53,633 nucleotides of DNA, taken from Burkholderia ambifaria. Lineage in GTDB: Bacteria > Pseudomonadota > Gammaproteobacteria > Burkholderiales > Burkholderiaceae. Under the pieces are notes generated by a model, which was not told where the DNA came from, ran no database searches, and saw only the letters and a program-made list of their open reading frames with translations. Positions 24,677-33,763 of this stretch are shown here, one piece after another. The translations under genes were made by a program, and so were the position numbers. Every line of letters begins with the position of its first letter. Position 1 is the stretch's first letter. The DNA is taken from the NCBI RefSeq assembly GCF_001443045.1, contig NZ_LKPJ01000042.1, forward strand, positions 283 to 53,915. The letters run 5' to 3'.

Positions 24677-25632
24677 CGCGCGGCGCGGCGCTCGCGTTCG
24701 TCGATACGCTGCACGATGCCGCGGTTCGCGATCTGGGCTGGCTCCTCGCGAGCCCGAGCCTGCTCACCGCGGCGCCCGGCGCACCGCTCGCGCATCCGTG
24801 GTCGGATGCGGTCGAGCGGGTGGCCGTCGAAGCGTGGCTCGTCGCGCTCGACGCCGCGCCCGAGCCGCTGCACCGCGCGCTCGACGGGTTGCGGCCCGTG
24901 CGGCTCGGCCGCTATGCCGAATGCCTGCTCGAATATTTCCTCATGCACGGGCCGTCGCTGCGGCTCGTCGCGGCCAACCTGCCGCTGCGCAGCAACGGCA
25001 AGACACTCGGCGAGGTCGATTTCCTCGTCGATGCGCCGGGCGGGCAGCGCCTGCACTGGGAACTCGCGGTGAAGTGCTATCTATGCGCGCCGGTGGACGG
25101 CGACGCATCGCTCGCGGACTTTGTCGGCCCGAATCTCGTCGACCGCCTCGACCGCAAGCGCAGCCGCCTGCTCGAGCATCAGTTGCGGCTGAGCGATCGC
25201 CACGGGTTCGCGCTGCTCGGCTACGGCGCGCCGTCCGATGCGCAGATGTTCATCAAGGGCTGGCTGTTCTATCCGCACGGCGTGCCGCTGCCGCCGGTGG
25301 CCGCGGAAATCGCGGCGGATCATCCGCGCGGCTTCTGGCTCACGCACGCGCAGTGGCCGGCCTGGGCGGCGGCTCAACCCGACGGTGTGGCGTGGAACGT
25401 GCTGGCGCGGCTGGCATGGCTCGCGCCGCGGCGGCTGGCGACCGATGCCGCGCCCGAATCGCTGGCGAATTCGCTGGTGCTGCCGTCCGTATTGACGGCG
25501 CGCCAGGCGCCCGCGCTGATCGGCGTTCACAGACAGGACGCCGACGGCGTATGGCGGGAAACGGCGCGCGGTTTCATCGTGCCGGATGATTGGTCGGCGC
25601 GCGCGCGGGCATTCGCCGCGCAAGACCACTGA
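24673..25632 (+). CDS. DUF1853 family protein, possible PD-(D/E)XK-fold nuclease
   Basis: A 319-residue protein that I recognise as DUF1853, of no established function. It begins by ATGA overlap with the UDG gene. Residues 79-91 (GRYAECLLEYFLM) form an amphipathic helix with Glu83 and Glu87. They are followed by GKTLGEVDFLVDAPG and then HWELAVKCYL. The order helix-Glu, GE-x-D116, E130-x3-K134 resembles the core of PD-(D/E)XK nucleases, although the canonical E-x-K spacing is altered. A repair nuclease partner for the glycosylase is a reasonable guess, not a demonstrated function. The C-terminal half has further Trp-rich segments. Confidence 0.75.
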   Translation: MTRGAALAFVDTLHDAAVRDLGWLLASPSLLTAAPGAPLAHPWSDAVERVAVEAWLVALDAAPEPLHRALDGLRPVRLGRYAECLLEYFLMHGPSLRLVAANLPLRSNGKTLGEVDFLVDAPGGQRLHWELAVKCYLCAPVDGDASLADFVGPNLVDRLDRKRSRLLEHQLRLSDRHGFALLGYGAPSDAQMFIKGWLFYPHGVPLPPVAAEIAADHPRGFWLTHAQWPAWAAAQPDGVAWNVLARLAWLAPRRLATDAAPESLANSLVLPSVLTARQAPALIGVHRQDADGVWRETARGFIVPDDWSARARAFAAQDH

Positions 25633-25650
25633 CGCCGCGTCAGCTGGCGC

Positions 25651-26460
25651 CTACCACCAGCGATGGAAGTGATGGACCGGGCCGACGCCGCGGCCGACGT
25701 CGAGCCGGCCGCTCGCGGCGATCGCGCCGGTCAGGTAGACCTTCGCTTCGCGTACCGCGCTGTCGAGATCGGGCTGCTGCGGCAGCAGCGCGGCGATCGC
25801 CGACGATAGCGTGCAGCCCGTGCCGTGCGTGTTGCTGACCGGCACGCGGGTGCCGTCGAACCGCACCGTATGCGTCGCATCGACGAGCCAGTCGGGGCTC
25901 GCGGCCGCGTCGGGCAGGTGGCCGCCCTTCATCAGCACGGCGTGCGCGCCGGTCTTCAGCAGCGCGTGACCCTGCCGGACCATGTCGTCTTCGGTCGTCG
26001 CGGGCGTGTCGCCAAGCAGGGCGGCCGCTTCGGGCAGGTTCGGCGTGACGACGGTCGCAAGCGGCAGCAGCGTGTCGCGCAACGCATCGACCGCGTCGGG
26101 CGCGAGCAGCGCGTGCGAACTCTTCGAAATCATCACCGTATCGAGCACGACGAAGCGCGGCGCGTAACGCCGCAGCGCGTCGGCCACGGCGTGCACGATC
26201 GCCGCATTCGCGAGCATGCCGATCTTGACTGCGTCGATGCGGATGTCGTCGAACACCGCGTCGAGCTGCGCCGTCACGAACGCGGCGTCCGGCGCGTGCA
26301 CGCCGGTTACGCCGCGCGTATTCTGCGCGGTCAGCGCGGTGATCACGCTCGCGCCGTACGCGCCGAGCGCGGAGAAGGTCTTGAGGTCGGCCTGGATGCC
26401 TGCGCCGCCGCCCGAGTCGGAGCCGGCGATCGTCAGGACGTTGGGTATCGGGTGCGTCAT
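25651..26460 (-). CDS. thiD: Hydroxymethylpyrimidine/phosphomethylpyrimidine kinase
   Basis: A 269-residue ribokinase-fold enzyme that phosphorylates HMP and HMP-P in thiamine pyrophosphate synthesis. Motifs are LTIAGSDSGGGAGIQADLKT, FSALGAYGASVITALTAQNT and the ATP/anion-hole motif NTHGTGCTLSSAIAALLPQQ. No TPP riboswitch was seen upstream. It is convergent with DUF1853 (18-base gap) and lies downstream of lplT on the same strand with a 58-base gap. Confidence 0.95.
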   Translation of the reverse strand: MTHPIPNVLTIAGSDSGGGAGIQADLKTFSALGAYGASVITALTAQNTRGVTGVHAPDAAFVTAQLDAVFDDIRIDAVKIGMLANAAIVHAVADALRRYAPRFVVLDTVMISKSSHALLAPDAVDALRDTLLPLATVVTPNLPEAAALLGDTPATTEDDMVRQGHALLKTGAHAVLMKGGHLPDAAASPDWLVDATHTVRFDGTRVPVSNTHGTGCTLSSAIAALLPQQPDLDSAVREAKVYLTGAIAASGRLDVGRGVGPVHHFHRWW

Positions 26461-26518
26461 GATGGCAAGGCGCCGGTGCGAAGACCGGCGCCGACGTACG
26501 GAAACGGGAAGTGTAGCG

Positions 26519-27826
26519 TCAGTGCCGCGATTCGCCGATCAGCGCGACCGAGTCGAACTGCCGCTGGTTCGCCTGGTGACGGCGCATCACGAGCCACATG
26601 GTCAGGCAGACGAACGTGCCGAACAGCACGATCACGACGCCGACCGGCACGTCGAGCCAGACCAGCACCGCATACAGGCACAGCATCACGAGCACCGACA
26701 GGTTCTCGTTGAAGTTCTGCACCGCGATCGAGTGGCCGGCCGACAGCAGCACGTGACCGCGGTGCTGCAGCAGCGCATTCATCGGAACCACGAAATAGCC
26801 GGACAGCGCGCCGACGCAGATCAGGAAGATGTACGCGACGATCAGGTACGCCGGCAGGCGCAGGTGGCCGAAGTGCACGGCCCAGTGCGGTGGGAACAGG
26901 TCGCGCGTGTAGAACGCCATCAGCATGACTGCGATGCCCATGATGATGCCGACGGGCAGCACGGTGAGCGACTTCTTCAGCGGGATTCGCGCGGCGGCGG
27001 CGATCGCGCCGCCCGCGACGCCGACCGCGACCACGGCCTGCAGGATCGCGCCTTCGGACAGCGACATGTTGAGCGAGACTTCGGCCCACTTCAGCACGAT
27101 GAACTGCAGCGTCGCGCCCGCGCCCCAGAACAGCGTCGTGACCGCGAGCGAGATCTGGCCGAGCTTGTCGCGCCAGAGCACCGTGAAACAGTCGGCGAAA
27201 TCGGTGAGAAGCTTGATCGGGCCGCGCTCCTGCTTCGGGTAGCGCGCGCCGGTATCGGGAATCCGCAGGTTGAAGATGGCGGCGACCACGTAGATCGCCA
27301 TGATGATCGCCATCGCCGCTTCGGCGGGCGTGCTGATCCAGGCGGGCGTGTGCGCGATCACGTGCGACGCGATGTGCGGGCTGATCAGCGCACCGCCTAG
27401 CACGGTGCCGAGGATAATCGAACTGACGGTCGTGCCTTCGATCCAGCCGTTCGCCGCGACGAGCCGGTCGGCCGGCAGCAGCTCGGTCAGAATGCCGTAT
27501 TTCGCGGGCGAGTAGGCCGCGGCGCCGAACCCGACGATCCCGTACGCGATCAGCGGATGCGCGCCGAACAGCATGATCAGGCAGCCGACCACCTTGATCG
27601 AATTGGTGATGAACATCACGCGCCCCTTCGGACGCGAATCGGCGAACGCACCCACATAAGCCGCCAGCACCACATAGGACAACACGAAGAACAGCTTGAG
27701 CAGCGGTGTCATCCAGTTGGGGGCGTGGAGGTCTTTCAGCAGAGCGATGGCGGCGATGAGAAGCGCATTGTCGGCCAACGACGAGAAAAACTGCGCGGCC
27801 ATGATGGTGTAAAAACCTTTTTTCAT
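26519..27826 (-). CDS. lplT: Lysophospholipid transporter (LplT), MFS
   Basis: A 435-residue major facilitator protein with about 12 hydrophobic segments. It opens MKKGFYTIMAAQFFSSLADN, followed by ALLIAAIALL, the LplT-type N-terminus. FADSRPKGRVMFITNSIKVV corresponds to the loop between helices 2 and 3. LplT flips lysophospholipids into the inner leaflet for re-acylation; in E. coli it is next to the acyltransferase Aas. No Aas gene is adjacent here. It is divergent from alr with a 218-base gap. Confidence 0.92.
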   Translation of the reverse strand: MKKGFYTIMAAQFFSSLADNALLIAAIALLKDLHAPNWMTPLLKLFFVLSYVVLAAYVGAFADSRPKGRVMFITNSIKVVGCLIMLFGAHPLIAYGIVGFGAAAYSPAKYGILTELLPADRLVAANGWIEGTTVSSIILGTVLGGALISPHIASHVIAHTPAWISTPAEAAMAIIMAIYVVAAIFNLRIPDTGARYPKQERGPIKLLTDFADCFTVLWRDKLGQISLAVTTLFWGAGATLQFIVLKWAEVSLNMSLSEGAILQAVVAVGVAGGAIAAAARIPLKKSLTVLPVGIIMGIAVMLMAFYTRDLFPPHWAVHFGHLRLPAYLIVAYIFLICVGALSGYFVVPMNALLQHRGHVLLSAGHSIAVQNFNENLSVLVMLCLYAVLVWLDVPVGVVIVLFGTFVCLTMWLVMRRHQANQRQFDSVALIGESRH

Positions 27827-28044
27827 CTGATGCGATGCTTTCGTCGCTGCGGCAAGGCCGCGTAGGCCGCCTGGTATGCGATCGGCTTATTCCGTTCGAA
27901 ATGGGTTGTGCGCACGGCTTTATAACACGAAAATACGGCAATTCGGACTAGCAAGATTCCCCGATCGTTCCGCAAATTGTCGGCTTCGGTGCTCAAAAGG
28001 CGCGGTAAGCTGATGATTCGCAAGCGTCTTTACGTAAATTTCCC

Positions 28045-29115
28045 ATGCCGCGCCCGATCTCCGCCACTATCCACACCGCCGCTCTCGCGAACAATCTCTC
28101 CGTCGTCCGCCGATTTGCCGGCCCATCCAAGGTCTGGGCGGTCGTCAAGGCCAACGCGTATGGCCACGGTCTCGCGCGTGCGTTTCCGGGCCTGCGCGGC
28201 ACCGACGGCTTCGGCCTGCTCGATCTCGACGAGGCCGTGAAGCTGCGCGAGCTCGGCTGGGCCGGCCCGATCCTGCTGCTCGAAGGGTTCTTCCGCTCGA
28301 CCGACATCGACGTGATCGACCGCTACAGCCTGACGACCACCGTCCACAACGACGAGCAGATGCGGATGCTGGAGACGGCGCGGCTGTCGAAGCCCGTCAA
28401 TGTGCAGCTCAAGATGAACAGCGGGATGAACCGGCTCGGTTACGTGCCGGAGAAATACCGCGCTGCGTGGGAGCGTGCGCGCGCGTGCCCCGGCATCGGC
28501 CAGATCACGTTGATGACCCATTTTTCGGACGCCGACAACGAGCGCGGTGTTGCCGAGCAACTCGCGACGTTCGAGCGCGGCGCGGAAAACATCGCCGGGG
28601 CGCGCAGCCTTGCGAATTCGGCGGCCGTGCTGTGGCATCCGGATACGCACTTCGACTGGGTGAGGCCGGGGATCGTGCTGTACGGCGCGTCGCCGTCGGG
28701 GCTGTCGGCCGATATCGCGGACACGGGGCTGAAGCCCGCGATGACGCTCGCGTCCGAGCTGATCGCCGTGCAGACGATCGCGAAGGGCCAGGCGATCGGC
28801 TATGGCTCGACGTTCTCCGCGCCGGCCCAGATGCGCGTCGGCGTCGTTGCGTGCGGCTATGCGGACGGCTATCCGCGCGTCGCGCCCGAGGGCACGCCGG
28901 TGATCGTCGACGGCATCCGCACGCGGATCGTCGGCCGCGTGTCGATGGACATGATCACCGTCGACCTGACTCCGTGCCCGCAAGCCGGCGTCGGTGCGCG
29001 GGTCGAGCTGTGGGGCAACACGCTGCCGATCGACGACGTCGCGCGCCATTGCGGGACCATCGGCTATGAACTGATGTGCGCGGTCGCCGGCCGCGTCCCG
29101 GTGCGCGCGGAATAA
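28045..29115 (+). CDS. alr: Alanine racemase
   Basis: A 356-residue PLP enzyme that makes D-alanine for peptidoglycan. It starts MPRPISATIHTAALANNLSV. The PLP-binding Lys35 lies in VWAVVKANAYGHGLAR. The opposing catalytic Tyr is in GYGSTFSAP, and VACGYADGYPRVAPEG is the conserved C-terminal active-site loop. It starts after a 218-base divergent region shared with lplT and is followed 11 bases later by radA, so the two are probably co-transcribed. Confidence 0.97.
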   Translation: MPRPISATIHTAALANNLSVVRRFAGPSKVWAVVKANAYGHGLARAFPGLRGTDGFGLLDLDEAVKLRELGWAGPILLLEGFFRSTDIDVIDRYSLTTTVHNDEQMRMLETARLSKPVNVQLKMNSGMNRLGYVPEKYRAAWERARACPGIGQITLMTHFSDADNERGVAEQLATFERGAENIAGARSLANSAAVLWHPDTHFDWVRPGIVLYGASPSGLSADIADTGLKPAMTLASELIAVQTIAKGQAIGYGSTFSAPAQMRVGVVACGYADGYPRVAPEGTPVIVDGIRTRIVGRVSMDMITVDLTPCPQAGVGARVELWGNTLPIDDVARHCGTIGYELMCAVAGRVPVRAE

Positions 29116-29126
29116 GGGCAGCACGC

Positions 29127-30503
29127 GTGGCCAAACAGAAAACCGTCTACGTCTGCAGCGAGTGCGGCGGACAAACCCCGAAGTGGCAGGGGCAATGCCC
29201 GTCGTGCCAGGCCTGGAACACCCTCGTCGAATCGATTGCCGAGTCGCCGGCCGCCCATCGCTTCCAGTCGCTCGCGAAGCGGGCGCCGGTGCAGCGCCTC
29301 GTCGACATCGAGGCGGCCGACGTGCCGCGCTTCTCGACCGGCATCGGCGAATTCGATCGCGTGCTGGGCGGCGGGCTGGTGCCGGGCGGCGTCGTGCTGA
29401 TCGGTGGCGATCCGGGCATCGGCAAGTCGACGCTGCTGCTGCAGTCGCTCGCGGACATCGCGAGCGAGCGGCGCGCCCTCTATATCAGCGGCGAGGAATC
29501 CGCCGCGCAGATCGCGTTGCGCGCGCAACGGCTCGCGCTGCTCGACGGTGGCGCGCCGGCGGCCGAGCTGAAGCTGCTCGCCGAGATTCAGCTCGAGAAG
29601 ATCCAGGCCGCGATCGACGCGGAACGGCCGGACGTTGCCGTCATCGACTCGATCCAGACCGTCTATTCGGAAGCGCTGACGTCGGCGCCCGGCTCGGTCG
29701 CGCAGGTGCGCGAGTGCGCGGCGCAGCTCACGCGCATCGCGAAGCAGTCCGGCACCGCGATCATCATGGTCGGGCACGTGACGAAGGAGGGTAACCTGGC
29801 CGGCCCGCGCGTGCTCGAGCACATCGTCGACACGGTGCTGTACTTCGAGGGCGACACCCATTCGTCGTTCCGGCTCGTGCGGGCGTTCAAGAACCGCTTT
29901 GGTGCCGTCAACGAACTCGGCGTGTTCGCGATGACCGAGCGCGGGCTGCGCGGCGTCGCGAACCCGTCCGCGCTGTTCCTGTCGCAGCACGAGCAGGTCG
30001 TGCCCGGTTCCTGCGTGCTCGTCACGCAGGAGGGCACGCGTCCGCTGCTCGTCGAAATCCAGGCGCTCGTTGATACGGCGCACGTGCCGAACCCGCGCCG
30101 GCTCGCGGTCGGCCTCGAGCAGAACCGGCTCGCGATGCTGCTCGCGGTGCTGCACCGGCATGCGGGCATCGCGTGTTTCGACCAGGACGTGTTCCTGAAC
30201 GCGGTGGGCGGCGTGAAGATCACCGAGCCGGCCGCCGACCTCGCGGTGCTGCTCGCGATCCATTCGTCGATGCGCAACAAGGCGCTGCCGAAGGGGCTGA
30301 TCGTGTTCGGCGAAGTGGGGCTGGCGGGCGAGATCCGGCCGTCGCCGCGCGGCCAGGAACGGCTGCGCGAGGCGGCCAAGCTCGGGTTCACCGCCGCGTT
30401 GATCCCGAAGGCGAATGCGCCGAAGCAGCCGATCGAAGGGCTGAACGTGATGGCCGTCGAGCGGATCGAACAGGCGATCGACCGCGTGCGCGATCTTGAA
30501 TAA
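29127..30503 (+). CDS. radA: DNA repair protein RadA
   Basis: A 458-residue RecA-like protein. The start GTG 29127 (read MAKQKTVYVCSECGG) has AAGGGC upstream and gives the usual N-terminus; the in-frame ATG at 29076 inside alr is rejected. The zinc finger uses Cys10, Cys13, Cys24 and Cys27. Walker A is GGDPGIGKSTLLL and the RadA-specific KNRFG motif is present (KNRFGAVNELGVF). The C-terminal Lon-like domain is KGLIVFGEVGLAGEIRPSPR. RadA drives branch migration of recombination intermediates. A GC-rich hairpin follows. Confidence 0.96.
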   Translation: MAKQKTVYVCSECGGQTPKWQGQCPSCQAWNTLVESIAESPAAHRFQSLAKRAPVQRLVDIEAADVPRFSTGIGEFDRVLGGGLVPGGVVLIGGDPGIGKSTLLLQSLADIASERRALYISGEESAAQIALRAQRLALLDGGAPAAELKLLAEIQLEKIQAAIDAERPDVAVIDSIQTVYSEALTSAPGSVAQVRECAAQLTRIAKQSGTAIIMVGHVTKEGNLAGPRVLEHIVDTVLYFEGDTHSSFRLVRAFKNRFGAVNELGVFAMTERGLRGVANPSALFLSQHEQVVPGSCVLVTQEGTRPLLVEIQALVDTAHVPNPRRLAVGLEQNRLAMLLAVLHRHAGIACFDQDVFLNAVGGVKITEPAADLAVLLAIHSSMRNKALPKGLIVFGEVGLAGEIRPSPRGQERLREAAKLGFTAALIPKANAPKQPIEGLNVMAVERIEQAIDRVRDLE

Positions 30504-30509
30504 CCGGGT

Positions 30510-30540
30510 GCGGCCGGCCCCACGCGTGCCGGCCGGCCGC
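30510..30540 (+). terminator. GC-only hairpin after radA
   Basis: GCGGCCGGCC (30510-30519) pairs perfectly with GGCCGGCCGC (30531-30540). There is no T-run, so termination would need other factors. Confidence 0.4.
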
Positions 30541-30651
30541 GATCTGTCGCGTAATTCTCTGTAAAGAATATGTAGGCTTCTGTAACCCGCCGGACATCGC
30601 TTTTCCCTATCCTTTGCCGGATTGTCGAACCGCGCAATGCGAAGGGAACCT

Positions 30652-30918
30652 ATGTTGAAACAGTATGGGGAAGCGCCGAGCGGACGCGTTTACAACCTGC
30701 GCGGCTGCCGCGTATCGGAGCCGATCGTTCAGCCGTGGGGCGGGGGATGCCGGATCGTCGAGTGGATCGACGACGAAGGGCGCCTCGCGCGCCGGGTCGT
30801 GTCGGAGGATGTGACGGAAGCGGAAGTTGCCGCGGCGATCAGCCGGCCGACCGAAGGGCGGCGTCACCTGATGGGCGATGACGAACAGATGCCGCGCGAC
30901 ACGTTACCGCGGCGTTGA
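30652..30918 (+). CDS. Small conserved hypothetical protein (tentatively DUF2866)
   Basis: An 88-residue protein starting at ATG 30652 behind a GAAGGGA site (MLKQYGEAPSGRVYNLRGCR). The middle reads CRIVEWIDDEGRLARRVVSE and then DVTEAEVAAAI. It is compact, charged and without a signal peptide or membrane segment. It resembles a small family I recall in Burkholderia as DUF2866, but I am not certain. Clear coding bias, a good ribosome site and a terminator at 30963 support a real gene. Function is unknown. Confidence 0.7.
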   Translation: MLKQYGEAPSGRVYNLRGCRVSEPIVQPWGGGCRIVEWIDDEGRLARRVVSEDVTEAEVAAAISRPTEGRRHLMGDDEQMPRDTLPRR

Positions 30919-30962
30919 GCGGAGGATGCGGCCGACGTACGGCCGACGCAACGATGGACAAA

Positions 30963-30996
30963 GAGGCCGGGCCGGGGCGCCCGGCCTCGTCGTTTT
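30963..30996 (+). terminator. Terminator after the small ORF
   Basis: GAGGCCGGG (30963-30971) pairs with CCCGGCCTC (30980-30988), followed by GTCGTTTT. Confidence 0.7.
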
Positions 30997-31090
30997 CGAG
31001 CCCGGCGCGGCCGAGTGGGTTGGTGGGGCGTTGACGCCCGGAACGTTGCGCCACCGATGAAGCGATCGACCGGCGGCGCCCGGGCCGCGT

Positions 31091-33022
31091 TCAGCCGATC
31101 TGCTCGAGTTCTTCCTGCACGGAGAGCCAGTCGGCCTCGACCGTCTCGAGCCGGGTATTGACCTCGCCGAGCTTGCGGATCGCTTCGGTCAGTTCCGTCT
31201 TGCGCGCGGCCTCGTAGCTCGCCGGATCGGCGACGAACGCGTCGAGGCGGGCCTTCTCCGCGTGCAGCGTATCCATTTCCTTTTCGAGCTTCGTGATGCG
31301 GTTCTGCAGCGGCTTCTTCAGCTGCGACAGGCGCTGGCGCTCCTCGGCCGCCTGGCGCTTCTGGTCCTTGCGGTTGACGCCTGGATCCGCGCCCTCGGCC
31401 GCCGCGCTGTCTGCCTTCGCGGCCGCGCGCTGCTCGGCGGCGTGCTGCAGCAGCCAGTCGCGGTAATCGTCGAGGTCGCCGTCGAACGGCTGCAGACGGT
31501 GCTTCGCAACGAGCATGAACTGGTCGGTGGTCGCGCGCAGCAGGTGGCGATCGTGCGAGACGAGGATCAGCGTGCCTTCGAACTGCGCGAGCGCCATCGT
31601 CAGCGCGTGACGCGTTTCGAGGTCGAGGTGGTTGGTCGGTTCGTCGAGCAGCAGCAGGTTCGGCTTCTGCCAGATGATCAGCGCGAGCGCGAGCCGCGCC
31701 TTCTCGCCGCCCGAGAACGGGCCGACCGGGCTTGTCGCCATGTCGCCGGAGAAATTGAAGCCGCCGAGGAAGTCGCGCAGTTCCTGCTCGCGCGTGTCGG
31801 GTGCGAGCCGCGCGAGATGCGCGAGCGGCGAATCGTCCTCGCGCAGCGTTTCGAGCTGGTGCTGCGCGAAATAGCCGATCGTGAGGCCCTTGCCGTCGCG
31901 CACGTGGCCCGACAGCGGCGCGAGCGTGCCGGCCAGCGTCTTGATCAGCGTCGACTTGCCCTGGCCGTTCGCGCCGAGCAGGCCGATGCGCTGGCCGTTC
32001 TGGATCGACAGCGCGACACGTTCGACGATCGGGATCTCCGTACCGTCGTCGGCATGGTAGCCGCAGCGGACGTCTTCCATCACCATCATCGGGTTCGGCG
32101 CGGCGTCGGGCGTGCGGAACTCGAACGTGAACGGCGACGCGATGTGCGCGGGCGCGATCAGCTCCATCTTCTCGAGCGCCTTCATCCGGCTTTGCGCCTG
32201 CTTGGCCTTGGTCGCCTTGGCCTTGAAGCGGTCGACGAAGCTCTGCAGGTGCTCGATCGTCTTCTGCTGCTTTTCGTATGCGCTTTGCTGCAGCGCCAGT
32301 TGCTGCGCACGCAGCACTTCGAACTGCGAGTAATTGCCGCCGTAGCGCTTCACCTGACGATTTTCCAGGTGCAGCGTGACGTTGCAGATCGAATCGAGAA
32401 ATTCGCGGTCGTGCGAGATCACGACGAGCGTGCCGGCGTAGCGGTGCAGCCAGTCCTCGAGCCAGACGATCGCGTCGAGGTCGAGGTGGTTGGTCGGTTC
32501 GTCGAGCAGCAGCAGGTCGGAGCGGCACATCAGCGCCTGCGCGAGGTTCAGGCGCATGCGCCAGCCGCCGGAGAAGCTGGCGACCGACTCACGCGTCTGC
32601 GCGAGCGTGAAGCCTAGGCCGAGCAGCAGCGCTTCGGCGCGCGCCGGTGCGGTATAGCCGTCGGCGTCGGCAAAAGCCGCGTGCGCGTCGGCTTCGGCCG
32701 CGCCGTCATGCGCGGCCGATGCGGCGGCGATGCGCGCTTCGATCTCGCGCAGCGCGGTGTCGCCGTCGAGCGTGTAGTCGAGCGCCGAGCGATCGACGGC
32801 GGGTGTTTCCTGCGACACGTGGGCGATCCGCCACGACGGCGGCATCGAGAAATCGCCGGCGTCGGAATGCAGCTCGCCGCGCAGAACCGAGAACAGCGTC
32901 GATTTGCCGGCGCCGTTCGCGCCGATCAGGCCGGCCTTCTCGCCGGGATTGAGCACGAACGAGGCCGACTCGAATAGCGGCTTGGTGCCGCGCGCAAGGC
33001 TGAACTGATTGAAACGGATCAC
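31091..33022 (-). CDS. ABC-F family ATPase (YheS-like)
   Basis: A 643-residue protein with two ABC domains and no membrane part. Walker A motifs are GANGAGKST and GANGQGKST. Signatures are FSGGWRMRLNLAQAL and FSGGEKARLALAL, and both Walker B regions read LLLLDEPTNHLDL. Between the domains is the long charged P-site linker (EKQQKTIEHLQSFVDRFKAK). A C-terminal coiled coil follows (residues about 555-640). The N-terminus and second-domain order match E. coli YheS. ABC-F proteins act on ribosomes. It is divergent from the glutathione peroxidase gene. Confidence 0.94.
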   Translation of the reverse strand: MIRFNQFSLARGTKPLFESASFVLNPGEKAGLIGANGAGKSTLFSVLRGELHSDAGDFSMPPSWRIAHVSQETPAVDRSALDYTLDGDTALREIEARIAAASAAHDGAAEADAHAAFADADGYTAPARAEALLLGLGFTLAQTRESVASFSGGWRMRLNLAQALMCRSDLLLLDEPTNHLDLDAIVWLEDWLHRYAGTLVVISHDREFLDSICNVTLHLENRQVKRYGGNYSQFEVLRAQQLALQQSAYEKQQKTIEHLQSFVDRFKAKATKAKQAQSRMKALEKMELIAPAHIASPFTFEFRTPDAAPNPMMVMEDVRCGYHADDGTEIPIVERVALSIQNGQRIGLLGANGQGKSTLIKTLAGTLAPLSGHVRDGKGLTIGYFAQHQLETLREDDSPLAHLARLAPDTREQELRDFLGGFNFSGDMATSPVGPFSGGEKARLALALIIWQKPNLLLLDEPTNHLDLETRHALTMALAQFEGTLILVSHDRHLLRATTDQFMLVAKHRLQPFDGDLDDYRDWLLQHAAEQRAAAKADSAAAEGADPGVNRKDQKRQAAEERQRLSQLKKPLQNRITKLEKEMDTLHAEKARLDAFVADPASYEAARKTELTEAIRKLGEVNTRLETVEADWLSVQEELEQIG

Positions 33023-33159
33023 GGCGGGAATGACTGACCAAAACCGCTATTCTAGACTGCGCGCGCGTCGCCCCGGATATTCGGCCGAACGGCCGGTGCC
33101 GCAACGGCGCGATTTCGCCTAGACTCGACGTCGATCCGGTTTCGTAAAAGGAGTGCCCG

Positions 33160-33639
33160 ATGTCCACCCTGTATTCGTTCAGCGCGGAGACGCTCGCCGG
33201 TGAGCCGGCGTCGCTCGATGCGTATCGCGGCCAGGTGCTGCTGATCGTCAATACCGCGAGCGAGTGCGGTTTCACGCCGCAGTATGCGGGTTTGCAGAAG
33301 CTGTACGACCAGTACGCGGCGCGCGGTTTCGTCGTGCTCGGCTTTCCGTGCAACCAGTTCGGCAAGCAGGAGCCGGGCGACGCAACGCAGATCGGCGCGT
33401 TCTGCGAGCGCAATTACGGCGTCACGTTCCCGATGTTCGCGAAGATCGACGTGAAGGGCGACCACGCGCATCCGCTGTACCGCTACCTGACCGACGAGGC
33501 GCCCGGCATCCTGGGCCTCAAGGCAATCAAGTGGAATTTCACGAAATTCCTGGTCGACCGCGACGGGCGGATCGTCAAGCGCTATGCGCCGTCGACGAAG
33601 CCCGAGGAAATCGCCGCGGATATCGACAAGTTGCTGTAA
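33160..33639 (+). CDS. Glutathione peroxidase (cysteine type)
   Basis: A 159-residue thiol peroxidase of the glutathione peroxidase family. ATG 33160 follows AAAGGAG. The catalytic Cys36 is in NTASECGFTPQYAGLQ, replacing the selenocysteine of animal enzymes. GFPCNQFGKQEPG and KWNFTKFLVDRDG supply the remaining active-site residues (Gln, Trp, Asn). Such bacterial enzymes reduce hydroperoxides and are often thioredoxin-dependent. No signal peptide is seen, so it is cytosolic. Confidence 0.95.
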   Translation: MSTLYSFSAETLAGEPASLDAYRGQVLLIVNTASECGFTPQYAGLQKLYDQYAARGFVVLGFPCNQFGKQEPGDATQIGAFCERNYGVTFPMFAKIDVKGDHAHPLYRYLTDEAPGILGLKAIKWNFTKFLVDRDGRIVKRYAPSTKPEEIAADIDKLL

Positions 33640-33763
33640 CGCCGTGAAGCGGCGGGCGGGTCGTCCGGATCGAACCGGTCGTGACCGCGGCGCCGGGCCG
33701 AACGGTGCGAAAGCGTGCGCCGGCATGCCGGCTGGCGGTGCGCGGCCGGTGCTCGCGTGAGCG

